From: CAYNJG01 sp965216885
GTDB taxonomy: Bacteria; Planctomycetota; Planctomycetia; Pirellulales; Pirellulaceae
Reading direction: 5' to 3'
Length of the DNA: 64,000 nt
Assembly (NCBI GenBank): GCA_965216885.1
Contig: OZ244208.1
Location: 2,108,001-2,172,000, forward strand
A program made the position numbers and the translations under genes. This document shows positions 17,230 to 26,091 of the stretch, one piece after another; position 1 is the first letter of the stretch, and the number at the start of each line of letters is the position of its first letter. The notes beneath the pieces are model-generated. The model made no database searches, was not told the DNA's origin, and worked only from the letters and a program-made list of their open reading frames with translations.

Positions 17230-17270
17230 AACGGGAAGATGAGCATTTCATCTTCCCGTTTTCTTTTCTC
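17230..17270 (+). terminator. Rho-independent terminator after hcp
   Basis: A perfect 13-bp stem (AACGGGAAGATGA at 17230-17242 with its complement at 17248-17260) closes a 5-base loop and is followed by TTCTTTTCTC. It lies between hcp and vgrG. It would let hcp be expressed much more strongly than vgrG and the effector genes. Confidence 0.88.
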
Positions 17271-17303
17271 TGAAATCCGCATCACTCGCATCGGGAAAAC
17301 GAA

Positions 17304-19484
17304 ATGGCCCTGACACAAGAAAAACGCCTGCTTCAACTCTCGACGCCTCTTGGTGAAGACAAACTGCTATTGGTTTCCTTTTCCGGAACCGAGTCGATCT
17401 CAAGCCTGTTCAATTTCCAGTTGGAACTGGTATCGGAAGAACTGGACATCACGCCCTCCGATATCGTGGGGAAGAACGTCACCTTTGGTATCTACCGCGA
17501 CAGTGACGAATTGCGGTACTTCAATGGTTGCGTCCGGGCGTTCGTTGCCGGTGATCAGGATACATCGACCGATGGAAAGTTACGGTCCTACTCGGCAGAA
17601 GTTGTGCCCTGGTTCTGGTTCCTGACTCAGACATCTGACTGCCGCATCTTTCAGGAGATGACCGTACCGGAGATCGTGGAAAAGATCTTCGGGGACCTCG
17701 GCTTCTCGGATTACTCGCTGGGGCGACTCAGCGGCAGCTATCGCAAACGGGAATACTGCGTGCAGTACCGCGAAACGGATTTTAACTTCGTTTCACGATT
17801 GCTTGAGGAAGAGGGTATCTTCTATTACTTCAAGCATGAAAACGGCAAACACATTATGGAGTTAGGCGACTCGGCTTCCGCCTATGAATTGTGCGAAGAA
17901 GCGAACGTCGACTACCCGCGTGACAAGGGCGGGAAGGCGAAAGAAGATCATATTACGTCGTGGGAACACCGCTTTGAATTTCACACCGGCAAATGGGCTC
18001 AGACGGAATACGATTTCGAGAACCCCAGCACCGATTTGATGACCAAGACGGCTACCAAGCCTGCTGCCAGTCCGATCCAGGGTGTCGATAGTTATGAGAA
18101 CTATGACTACCCGGGCATCTATGTCAAAAAGAATGACGGGCAGAATCTGACCGACGCGCGAATGGGCGAGGAGGAAGCTCCTCGGGACATCGTGCACGCG
18201 TCCAGCCTCTGTCGGACGTTTACGCCGGGCGGCAAGTTCAAAGTCAACGAGCATCGCTGCGATTCCGAGCAGGGAAAAAAGGTTGTTATTACCTCGATTC
18301 GCCATCAGGCTGCAGAAACGAAAGGTTATGAAACCGGACGCGGCGCAGAACTTGATTACGCAAATACATTCACATGTGTTCCGGACGACTGCACCTATCG
18401 TCCGCCGCGAGTGACGCCCAAGCCCTTTGTGCAAGGCATCCAGACGGCGGTGGTGGTAGGGCAGAGGGGCGAGGAAATCTACTGTGACAAGTATGGACGA
18501 GTGAAAGTTCAGTTTCACTGGGACCGCGAAGGAGAGTACGACGAAAACAGCTCATGCTGGATTCGCTCGGCCAACAATATCGCTGGTAAGAAGTGGGGCT
18601 TTGTGGCCATTCCGCGTATGGGGCAGGAAGTCATCGTCGAGTTTCTGGAAGGCGATCCGGATCGTCCTCTGATTACCGGGGGCGTCTACAACGCCGAGCA
18701 GATGCCGCACTACAGTCTGCCCGACCACAAGAACAAGACGTATATCAAATCGAATTCGACCAAGGGTGGCGACGGTTATAACGAGCTGATGTTTGATGAT
18801 ACCGCCGATGATGAACGCCTGTTCCTACATGCTCAGAAGAACATGGATACCCGGGTTCTGAACGACTCCAAGAATCGCACCTTCGGCAATCGGCACCAGG
18901 TGATCGGTTGGGAGAAAGACGGGCAGAAGGGTGGCGATCAGAACGAACGGGTTTATCAGGACAAGCATCTGAACGTCAAGCGTCATCAGGTCGAACACGT
19001 TGAAGGCAACGTGGAAATGATGGTCGGTAATGGCGAGGCGGATGAGGGGGGCCAACTGGATGTGGTCATCGAGAAAAAGGAGCTTCGCGATATTGGTGAC
19101 GGTGGCCAACACATCAAGATCGCCGGTAGCCAGAACAACAAAATCGGCGGAAACCAATCCACCGACGTTTCCAATGCAATTCATACCAAGGCAGGAATGC
19201 AGATCCAGCAACAGGCTGGACAGGAGATTCACATCAAGGCTGGTATGAAGGTGATCATTGAGGCTGGAGCTCAGCTATCGCTGGTCGGGCCGGGCGGCTT
19301 TGTCGATATTGGTCCTGCGGGGGTGACAGTTCAGGGCGTAATGGTGAAAATCAACAGCGGCGGTGCCGCAGGTTCCGGAGGAAGCTGCTCGCCAGAAGCT
19401 CCAGAGGCAGCCAAGGAAGCAGCCCCCAACGATCCTGCGATTGCATTTGATTCGAAGACCGGCCAAAAATCCGTGAAGGACTAA
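17304..19484 (+). CDS. vgrG: T6SS spike protein VgrG (TssI)
   Basis: VgrG trimers form the spike on the Hcp tube and carry effectors. The 726-residue protein starts with the phage gpD-like domain (about residues 5-350; FSGTESISSLFNFQLEL near 28-44 and FNFVSRLLEEEGIFYYF near 161-177), then a gp5-type OB fold (about 375-465, with DKYGRVKVQFHWDREG and MGQEVIVEFLEGDPDRPLITG), and a C-terminal beta-helix needle with repeated short strands (about 545-700). The last about 45 residues are Ala/Ser/Pro-rich and may bind cargo. The FHA gene starts 10 bases after the stop. Confidence 0.96.
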   Translation: MALTQEKRLLQLSTPLGEDKLLLVSFSGTESISSLFNFQLELVSEELDITPSDIVGKNVTFGIYRDSDELRYFNGCVRAFVAGDQDTSTDGKLRSYSAEVVPWFWFLTQTSDCRIFQEMTVPEIVEKIFGDLGFSDYSLGRLSGSYRKREYCVQYRETDFNFVSRLLEEEGIFYYFKHENGKHIMELGDSASAYELCEEANVDYPRDKGGKAKEDHITSWEHRFEFHTGKWAQTEYDFENPSTDLMTKTATKPAASPIQGVDSYENYDYPGIYVKKNDGQNLTDARMGEEEAPRDIVHASSLCRTFTPGGKFKVNEHRCDSEQGKKVVITSIRHQAAETKGYETGRGAELDYANTFTCVPDDCTYRPPRVTPKPFVQGIQTAVVVGQRGEEIYCDKYGRVKVQFHWDREGEYDENSSCWIRSANNIAGKKWGFVAIPRMGQEVIVEFLEGDPDRPLITGGVYNAEQMPHYSLPDHKNKTYIKSNSTKGGDGYNELMFDDTADDERLFLHAQKNMDTRVLNDSKNRTFGNRHQVIGWEKDGQKGGDQNERVYQDKHLNVKRHQVEHVEGNVEMMVGNGEADEGGQLDVVIEKKELRDIGDGGQHIKIAGSQNNKIGGNQSTDVSNAIHTKAGMQIQQQAGQEIHIKAGMKVIIEAGAQLSLVGPGGFVDIGPAGVTVQGVMVKINSGGAAGSGGSCSPEAPEAAKEAAPNDPAIAFDSKTGQKSVKD

Positions 19485-19493
19485 GACGACGCA

Positions 19494-21182
19494 ATGAACA
19501 AAAAGCCTCGATTGGAGTTGGAGGTTTTCTCATCCGGCAGGTCGGTACGGACGATCTCCGTTACCGATACGCAACGGTTGTTCGTGGGGCGTGGTATCGA
19601 CAATGACGAGTCATTCCCGGACGACCTGTTGATGTCGACCCGTCACTTTTCGGTCGTGTACGAGTACGGCATCTACGTCGTCGAAGATCTGCGGAGTACG
19701 AACGGTCTGTTCGCCAACGGAAGCCGGCTTCGTTGTGCGCACGAGTTGAAGCATGGCGACGAGGTGACGGCCGGGCAAACGCGTTTCGTTGTGTCGCTGC
19801 ACGACTCGGCCACGGCGAATGAGGAGGATGCGGAATCAGATTCGATGACTCCCTCTTCGACGCAGATGGAACCGCACATGATGCCATCGTCGGACCCCGT
19901 GATGCCGGCGTCGAATCCCGTGGTTCCCGCGCCCGAACCGCCTGCGCCACAAGCTGCGCCACCCGCACCGAGCCCGGCGCCCCCGCCAAAGCCGCACGTT
20001 GCCAGTCCGAAACCGCACGTTGCCGCGCCGGTCGCTGCTGCACCTGCTGCACCTGCTGCACCTGCTCAAGCGCCGCCAAAAGATCAGCATTCCGATGACC
20101 TGGTCTCGAGTCATTTGAAGACTCCCAGCACCCAGGCAATTCCATCTGAACTGGCGGAAGAGCCGGAAAGGAAGTCGGGCGTCGACGGGATCGAGCAGCT
20201 ACACCTGAAGATCATCTCCAATCCCGAAGAAGGCACCGTCTACTGGCTGACTCCAGGGCAGTCGCAAGTGATGGGCCGCGGCGCGAAGTGTGATCGATGC
20301 CTCGATTTCGACCCGTCGCTTTCCACGCAGCACTTTCGCATCGAGTGTCAGCGGGATCACTGCAAAATCACCGATCTGGATAGCACCAACGGAACGTTTG
20401 TGAACGACAAGCGAATCGCGGCGGCGAGGTTGTTCGATGGTGACATCATTCGCGCGGGCGACACGTTTATGTTAGTCAGCGTCACGGGTTCCAAGTCGGC
20501 GATATCCCGAACGGCGGATGTGGAAGCGGCTCCCGAGGCGCCAACAAAGATGGAGCCCGCTGAAAACGCGTTGGTCCTCAAAGAGTTGGCGACCGGTTTG
20601 CTGCTGGGAGCCGACGCATCCGGTGAGATGGATGTGGCCGAAATCATCCGGCGACTTTCACAGTCATTCAAGATGCATCTGATCGTTGACTTCAATCGCT
20701 TTGGAATCGATCGGCCGGACGCGCTTGATGCTTCGACGCTGATATTTGACTGGATGGGCGAAGCGGCTGAGACCATGTCGCCGAGTCTGTTTGCGGCGGA
20801 CGACGTGCCGGAATGGCCCGAGTTCGTGGAAGAGGGATTTGGCTGCGACGCGGTGATTTGCCTGTTTTCCAGTTCGGATACGTCCGCGTTGCTGGCCAAC
20901 TTCCGTCGCTTGTGTCACGGTAATATTGGCACCGACAATGGCAAGGGAATGTTGGGCGTTTGCTGGCCTTCGGTCATGAATCCGTTGCTTCAACACGGCG
21001 AGGCGGATCTGGCCGGGCTCATTATGGACGGCATCGACATCGTGCTCAATGAAGCCGCGGATACGCCCTGGCACATCTTTGGCGGAGCAAAGTTGATCGA
21101 GCAGCTTGAGGGAGTTGGCATTGGCGGTGCCATTCCAGCGGACGACACCGAGGAAGAAGCGGACGACGCACCGAAAGCCTGA
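19494..21182 (+). CDS. Double FHA-domain protein (T6SS-linked, Fha/TagH-like role)
   Basis: FHA domains bind phosphothreonine; T6SS often carry one FHA protein (Fha/TagH) that responds to a threonine kinase. This 562-residue protein has two: FHA-1 at about residues 25-95 (VGRG, then STRHFSV and DLRSTNGLFANG) and FHA-2 at about 262-330 (MGRGAKCDRCLDF, STQHFRI and DLDSTNGTFVND). They are joined by a long Pro/Ala linker (about 125-210). The C-terminal 190 residues (FKMHLIVDFNRFGID, DAVICLFSSSDTSALLANF) form a domain I cannot name. It sits between vgrG and PAAR. The kinase at 28.6-30.0 kb on the other strand is a possible partner. FHA identity is sure; its exact role is inference. Confidence 0.85.
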   Translation: MNKKPRLELEVFSSGRSVRTISVTDTQRLFVGRGIDNDESFPDDLLMSTRHFSVVYEYGIYVVEDLRSTNGLFANGSRLRCAHELKHGDEVTAGQTRFVVSLHDSATANEEDAESDSMTPSSTQMEPHMMPSSDPVMPASNPVVPAPEPPAPQAAPPAPSPAPPPKPHVASPKPHVAAPVAAAPAAPAAPAQAPPKDQHSDDLVSSHLKTPSTQAIPSELAEEPERKSGVDGIEQLHLKIISNPEEGTVYWLTPGQSQVMGRGAKCDRCLDFDPSLSTQHFRIECQRDHCKITDLDSTNGTFVNDKRIAAARLFDGDIIRAGDTFMLVSVTGSKSAISRTADVEAAPEAPTKMEPAENALVLKELATGLLLGADASGEMDVAEIIRRLSQSFKMHLIVDFNRFGIDRPDALDASTLIFDWMGEAAETMSPSLFAADDVPEWPEFVEEGFGCDAVICLFSSSDTSALLANFRRLCHGNIGTDNGKGMLGVCWPSVMNPLLQHGEADLAGLIMDGIDIVLNEAADTPWHIFGGAKLIEQLEGVGIGGAIPADDTEEEADDAPKA

Positions 21183-21223
21183 ATGGACGAGCAGTCGCAC
21201 GAGAGAGTGGGGGAATAGCAGAA

Positions 21224-21592
21224 ATGAGTCTGGCAGCGCGAATTGGGGACATGCACATATGTCCCATGGTGTCACCGGGGCCCGTACCACACGTCGGCGG
21301 ACCGATTGTCGTTGGCGCCCCGACGGTACTGATTGGCGGGATGCCAGCGGCGCGCGTCAACGATATGTGTACTTGTACGGGGCCACCGGATTCAATCGCG
21401 ATGGGATCGTTCACCGTGATAATTCAGAACATGCCGGCCGCGCGAGTGGGCGATATGACGGCACACGGAGGAGTGATCGTCGCGGGATGCCCAACGGTAC
21501 TGATCGGCCAGGTTGGAATGGGCGGCGCCAGTCCACTGGGCACCGCGATGAGTAAGGCGAAGGCGGGAGCGAAAGCTTTTTGCGAGCCCTGA
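21224..21592 (+). CDS. PAAR spike-tip protein
   Basis: PAAR proteins cap the VgrG trimer with a zinc-binding conical tip and help to recruit effectors. The 122-residue protein has two related halves: GPIVVGAPTVLIGGMPAARV with NDMCTC (about residues 24-50), and NMPAARVGDMTAHGGVIVAG followed by CPTVLIG (about 67-97). Histidines (H11, H23, H80) and cysteines lie at places expected for the metal site. It stands before a DUF4123 chaperone and an Rhs effector, a normal T6SS effector arrangement. Confidence 0.93.
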   Translation: MSLAARIGDMHICPMVSPGPVPHVGGPIVVGAPTVLIGGMPAARVNDMCTCTGPPDSIAMGSFTVIIQNMPAARVGDMTAHGGVIVAGCPTVLIGQVGMGGASPLGTAMSKAKAGAKAFCEP

Positions 21593-21663
21593 ACGTAGTC
21601 TCCTCCGCATCCGTGTGATGCGATTCGCCCCAACCAGAAACCAGAAGTTCGCGCAAGAGTCCG

Positions 21664-22167
21664 ATGGAAATGCACGTGGAGATAACGGAGTCGTCCCTCG
21701 ATGCCCTGATGCACGTGTTCCGGGAAAAGCCGGGGCAGTTGTATGCGATTCTGGATTCTTGCGACGAGCCCCGTGTGCCCGAAAAGACACGCGAATTGGG
21801 CACGGAAAGAGCGGTCTCGCTCTATCGCGGCTCGGTGGAACAGGACTACGCCAATGTGGCTCCGTACCTGGTTTCGGCGGACGAAGCTCTCGTGCAGTGG
21901 ATTGAGGAAAACCTGTGGAACGACCCTTGGGGGATCTTTATGTTCGCGGCGACGGACCTGAAGTCGCTACGTAAACATTTTCGTCGCTTTCTGACGGTCG
22001 AAGACCCGGATGGTAAGAGGCTGTTCTTCCGGTTCTACGACCCGCGGGTTTTGAAAGTGTTCCTCCAGACCTGCGATAAAAACGAGCGGGATGAGTTCTT
22101 TGGCCCGGTCGATTGCTATTACAGCAAAGTCGACGATGCGTTGTTTCGTTTTGGAAGGAGCGGGTAG
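21664..22167 (+). CDS. DUF4123 protein, T6SS effector chaperone (Tap/TEC type)
   Basis: DUF4123 proteins load a specific effector onto VgrG or PAAR. This 167-residue product has the family pattern: an N-terminal YAILDSCDEPRV segment (about residues 28-39), the Y-R-G-S...YANVAPYLV region (about 56-71), WIEENLWNDPWGIFMFA (about 79-95), LRKHFRRFLTV followed by RLFFRFYDPRVLKVFLQTC (about 114-140), and a C-terminal DCYYSKVDDAL. It lies directly between PAAR and the Rhs gene (start 42 bases later), so the Rhs protein is the likely client. Confidence 0.9.
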   Translation: MEMHVEITESSLDALMHVFREKPGQLYAILDSCDEPRVPEKTRELGTERAVSLYRGSVEQDYANVAPYLVSADEALVQWIEENLWNDPWGIFMFAATDLKSLRKHFRRFLTVEDPDGKRLFFRFYDPRVLKVFLQTCDKNERDEFFGPVDCYYSKVDDALFRFGRSG

Positions 22168-22208
22168 ATTGCAATGAAGTCGGCTAGTATGACGTTCAGG
22201 AGGCCCGG

Positions 22209-25200
22209 ATGAAGTTTCGGAAAGAGCACTTCCGTGACATGTCACTTGCCCTTCGACCGGAAAAGGTCGCCTCCGAATTGTTGGCTCAGGGCCTTACGGT
22301 TCATAAGGACCACGCCGCCAACGTGCTGCACGTGGAGGACGCGGAACAGCGTAGCGCGAAGCTTGAATTTCAGGGTGACGGGGCGATCGTCACGACAACG
22401 GAATCACAGCGCAAATACGTTTCTTATCGACAGGGCAACGTCAGCCGTTTTGTTGATCCCGGTGGGCTGACGATCGCTGTCGACTCGACTGCCCAGCGAA
22501 GGTCGACGATTCGCCGCGGCGATGACGTCAAATACGAAATCGAACTCGACGAAGATGGGCAGCTGAGGCAGCTCGAATATCCCGATGGAACCTACTACTC
22601 CGTCGAAGAGACCGAAGCTGGCTGGAACACCGTTGAGCGTGACGGGGGAGTCACCCGGTATGAATTCGGCCGTGGCGAGAATGTCGCAGCGGTCACGGAT
22701 CCGCGGGGAAAGACAACACGTTTCGGCTACGATGAAAATGGTCTGCCTGATCGAATTACGTTGCCAAATGGGACGGTACACGAATTTGAGGTCGATGAAT
22801 CCGGGTTTCCAGACGCGTGGCGCGTCAACGGGAATCTTCATGCGGAGTATGTCCCCGACGAAGACGGCCGACTGACCATTCGCTATGCGGACGGGTCGGA
22901 AGTCAGTTATCTGATGGATGGCGACAACATTGGCGAAGCGACGAATGGCGATTCCACGTTGAAGCTCGCCTACGATGACGCGGGAAGATTGCTTTCCGAA
23001 GATCAGAATGGCAAGCTCGTTCAGTACGTGTATGACAAGACGGGGCTGCTGACGTCACTGATCACTCCCGACGGTGACGAATTGCGTTACGAACGTGATG
23101 AAGACGGACGCATCTGTCGCATCGTTGACTGGGACGGGAATGTAACCCGGCTCGATGAGCACCCCAACGGACAGATTCGCAAAATTGCGTGGTTCAATGG
23201 CGTTACAACCGATGTCGAGACGGATGTTGCCGGCTTTGCAAAAAACATTCGAACGACTTCGCCTGCCGTTGGGCAACCGCTTGTCGATCTTGCGTACGTT
23301 CGCGACCACTGCGATCGCGTCACGGAAGAAATTGCGGGCCGCGAGAAGCGTAGCTTTCGTTACGATGCTGCGGGGCGTCTGAAGTCGGTCATTGGTGGAA
23401 GCCCCCAGCATGATGAACGCTTCGAGTGGGACCAGGCGGGCAATTGCATTCGCAACCGTGGGTTGGCGTTCGAATATGACGATGCGAATCAGCTTGCCCG
23501 GATTGGTGCGGCGGATGTCGAACACGACCCGGTTGGAAATGCGACGGTGGTTCCAAAGCCATATGGCAAGGTTGGCTATCGTTACAACGGCGCCGGTTGG
23601 CTTGTCGAAGCCACGTTGCCCAGCGGTGAAGTAGCTCGCTACGAATACGATCCGCTCGGTCGACGCACCCGCAAGATCGTTGGCGAAACGGTTGTCGAAT
23701 ACACATGGGCCGGTTACACGCTGCTTGGCGAGACCACCACCGGTCCGGCAGAATTCCAGCGACGCGACCATTTGTTCCTGCCCGGGCAATTCTTGCCGCT
23801 GGCAATGCGTGTCGACGGACAAACCTATGCCATTCATACCGACCAGCGCATGGCTGCGATTGCCATGACGGATGCTTCGGGGCGGCCGGTTTGGCGAGCA
23901 GAACACTCTGCCTTCGGGGAGACGAGGCTCGTTCAACAGGATGTTGAAAATCCCTGGCGGCTGATGAATCAGTATTTCGATTCGGAAACCGGATTGAATT
24001 ACAACGTTGCGCGTTACTACGACCCGCAGTTGGGCCGCTACCTCACGGTTGATCCACTGCTTGATGATGGTGGCAGTGCGAACTACTACGGCTACGCCAA
24101 CGGGGATCCCATCAACAAAGCGGATCCCACCGGTCTGTTTCTCCTCACGGCGATCGTTGTCGGGGCGATTGCCGGTGCTGTCATCGCCGGAGCGATCGAG
24201 GCGTACAAGCAAAGCGGCAAGAAAGGTACGCTTTGGGAAAAGACAAAAGCCGTCGCCAAGAAAGCGGCGATTGGCGGCGTTGTGGGAGCCGTCGGTGGAC
24301 TGGCTGGTGGTCTGGCCGTGATGGGAGGAGCGGCAGTCGCGGGAGTCAGTGTCGCTGCGTTGGAGGTGGGGGCTGCCTCGTTGGGAACGCTTGCAGCGAT
24401 TGGTGCGGCAGAAGGCATCGCCGGCGGCCTGGCCGAAGTGTGTTTCGAGGCTTCCCTGGAAGGACGTGCTCCAACTGGTACAGAACTGGCGATCGCTGTT
24501 TTGGTTGGGGGTGGAATTGGGGCCGTTAGCCTTGGAGTTGGCGGTGTCATGGCGTCGCGGGCTGCACGCAAGGCGGCGAATGAAACAACCGAGAAAGCAT
24601 CTCGTCAGTTGGCCGAAGAAGTGATTGAGGACCAGTGGTGCTTTACCGGCGACACCTTGGTCGCAACGTGCGGTGGACGCATACCAATCCGGGAAGTTCG
24701 GGTGGGGACCGAAATTCGTGCGTTTGATTTCGATCGTGGCGAGTGGACATGCACACGGGTTCTGCGGACTCAGACACGAAGCTACCGCGGGCCACTTATC
24801 AGGGTTTATGCTGGTGACTCCGAAATCGAAGTAACTCCATTCCATCCATTCTGGGTGGTGGCGGGCTCGTCACTTGCGGAACGCCCGGGGGCAGCTCAGC
24901 TCGCGATGGGCGAGGACGAAGGCAGGTCTGTCGAAGGCCGTTGGATTGACTCGCACGACCTGTCGGTCGGCGACAAGGTGCAGACTGCCGACGGTGTCGT
25001 TACGATCGCAAAGTTGGAGCAGGTCGCTGACGCGGAAGTCTCTGTTTGCAGTTTGACGGCGGACACCATTCATTCCTTCGCGGTCGGCGAAGATGGGCTG
25101 CTTGCTCACAACGAATCGTGGTGCAAGATTCTTGCGAAGGGCAGGGGGCTCGACGAGGACGCGTTGGCAAAGAAACGTTCGGAGGTGCAAAAGGCATGGG

Positions 25201-25571
25201 CAGATGAGGGTGTCGACAGTAGTACGCACGGTCACCATCTCGTTCACAAGGAGGGCTTTGATGGTGTACGCGGTGAAATTAACTCCAAGTCGCAGGCCAT
25301 TCTTGAAGAATTTGACATCTCGTTGCTGCGAAACAAGTCGGATGCTGCCAGCGAGATCGCAAGAGATGAGCCCCTACACAATCTGATTATCGCTCCGTAT
25401 AAGTATGTACATGGTGAGGAATATGTCAGGGCGGTGCACAAGCGACTTAGCGACGCGAAGGAAGTGGCCAATTCGCTTCCTGCGTCCGCGACCAGGGAGC
25501 AGCGTCGCCAGGTCGTCGTGGATGCCATGGATAAAATGCGACGAGACCTTGAAAGCGGCAAGAAACTGTAG
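22209..25571 (+). CDS. Rhs/YD-repeat T6SS effector with Hint domain and AHH-type nuclease tip
   Basis: A 1120-residue polymorphic toxin. YD repeats (Y-x-Y-D, DEDGR and similar) fill about residues 80-600. The Rhs core ends with RYYDPQLGRYLTVDPLL and GYANGDPINKADPTGL, with the DPxGL cleavage motif at 639-643. A Gly/Ala-rich hydrophobic part (about 645-790) follows, probably membrane-active. Next is a Hint (hedgehog/intein) domain at about 811-968, starting at C811 and ending with AHN at 966-968, able to release the tip. The last 150 residues hold an H-H pair (H1009, H1010) and a Q-A-I-L-E-E-F helix typical of the AHH family of HNH/ENDO VII nucleases. A GGAGG ribosome site lies before the ATG. 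It has no PAAR domain of its own. Ankyrin and SUFU genes follow. Confidence 0.9.
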   Translation: MKFRKEHFRDMSLALRPEKVASELLAQGLTVHKDHAANVLHVEDAEQRSAKLEFQGDGAIVTTTESQRKYVSYRQGNVSRFVDPGGLTIAVDSTAQRRSTIRRGDDVKYEIELDEDGQLRQLEYPDGTYYSVEETEAGWNTVERDGGVTRYEFGRGENVAAVTDPRGKTTRFGYDENGLPDRITLPNGTVHEFEVDESGFPDAWRVNGNLHAEYVPDEDGRLTIRYADGSEVSYLMDGDNIGEATNGDSTLKLAYDDAGRLLSEDQNGKLVQYVYDKTGLLTSLITPDGDELRYERDEDGRICRIVDWDGNVTRLDEHPNGQIRKIAWFNGVTTDVETDVAGFAKNIRTTSPAVGQPLVDLAYVRDHCDRVTEEIAGREKRSFRYDAAGRLKSVIGGSPQHDERFEWDQAGNCIRNRGLAFEYDDANQLARIGAADVEHDPVGNATVVPKPYGKVGYRYNGAGWLVEATLPSGEVARYEYDPLGRRTRKIVGETVVEYTWAGYTLLGETTTGPAEFQRRDHLFLPGQFLPLAMRVDGQTYAIHTDQRMAAIAMTDASGRPVWRAEHSAFGETRLVQQDVENPWRLMNQYFDSETGLNYNVARYYDPQLGRYLTVDPLLDDGGSANYYGYANGDPINKADPTGLFLLTAIVVGAIAGAVIAGAIEAYKQSGKKGTLWEKTKAVAKKAAIGGVVGAVGGLAGGLAVMGGAAVAGVSVAALEVGAASLGTLAAIGAAEGIAGGLAEVCFEASLEGRAPTGTELAIAVLVGGGIGAVSLGVGGVMASRAARKAANETTEKASRQLAEEVIEDQWCFTGDTLVATCGGRIPIREVRVGTEIRAFDFDRGEWTCTRVLRTQTRSYRGPLIRVYAGDSEIEVTPFHPFWVVAGSSLAERPGAAQLAMGEDEGRSVEGRWIDSHDLSVGDKVQTADGVVTIAKLEQVADAEVSVCSLTADTIHSFAVGEDGLLAHNESWCKILAKGRGLDEDALAKKRSEVQKAWADEGVDSSTHGHHLVHKEGFDGVRGEINSKSQAILEEFDISLLRNKSDAASEIARDEPLHNLIIAPYKYVHGEEYVRAVHKRLSDAKEVANSLPASATREQRRQVVVDAMDKMRRDLESGKKL

Positions 25572-25583
25572 CAGGGAAATGGT

Positions 25584-26087
25584 ATGGATAACCTCGTTGG
25601 CGAACTAACGATGTGCTTTTTGGGGGCGATCGATGAAGAACGCGCGATTGCGTTGCTGCGGGCCAATCCTGCGTTGCATTCAGAAAAGTACCTCGGCGAC
25701 CCATGGATCGTTGTGGCGGCAACAAAGGGTGCCGAGTTGGTCTGTCGAGAATTGATTGCGCTCGGTGCCGACGTAAACGCCGAAGGTGACGGAGCGTACG
25801 CCCTGGAACGCGCGATGGAATCCGATAACCTCGAAATAGCGAGTATGTTGCTTAAGAATGGTGCTGACCCTAACCTCGGGCGAGGTTTGCTGATCGCTGT
25901 CGGAAAAGACCCCGACGTTTCCTATACGCGACTGCTAATATCGCATGGGGTCGAGATCAATAGAAAGTTCGACATCTTTGGCGAGCAGTTTAAAACTGCC
26001 GTCGACTGGGCTTCCGAAAAGCCGGAGGTTCTTGCGTTGTTGCGGGCGGCAGGCGGCCTGTCTCTCGTGGAGATGGAAGGAGCGTGA
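25584..26087 (+). CDS. Ankyrin-repeat protein, candidate immunity protein
   Basis: A small cytosolic protein (167 residues) with three or so ankyrin repeats, seen as LLRANPALHSEKYLGDPWIVVAA..., ELIALGADVNAEGDGAYALERAM (about residues 55-77), and LLKNGADPNLGRGLLIA, then LLISHGVEINRKFDIFGE... with the typical alternating helix pattern. No signal peptide is seen. It begins 12 bases after the Rhs stop and before a SUFU gene. Ankyrin proteins are frequent immunity partners of polymorphic toxins, so it may protect against the Rhs nuclease. That role is inference from position. Confidence 0.82.
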   Translation: MDNLVGELTMCFLGAIDEERAIALLRANPALHSEKYLGDPWIVVAATKGAELVCRELIALGADVNAEGDGAYALERAMESDNLEIASMLLKNGADPNLGRGLLIAVGKDPDVSYTRLLISHGVEINRKFDIFGEQFKTAVDWASEKPEVLALLRAAGGLSLVEMEGA

Positions 26088-26091
26088 TCGC

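Noticed and set aside
23055..24845. Long open frame of 596 residues on the minus strand inside the Rhs gene
   Set aside because: It is antisense to the clear YD-repeat and hydrophobic coding region, has no family match I can see, and arises from codon bias of the GC-rich gene.
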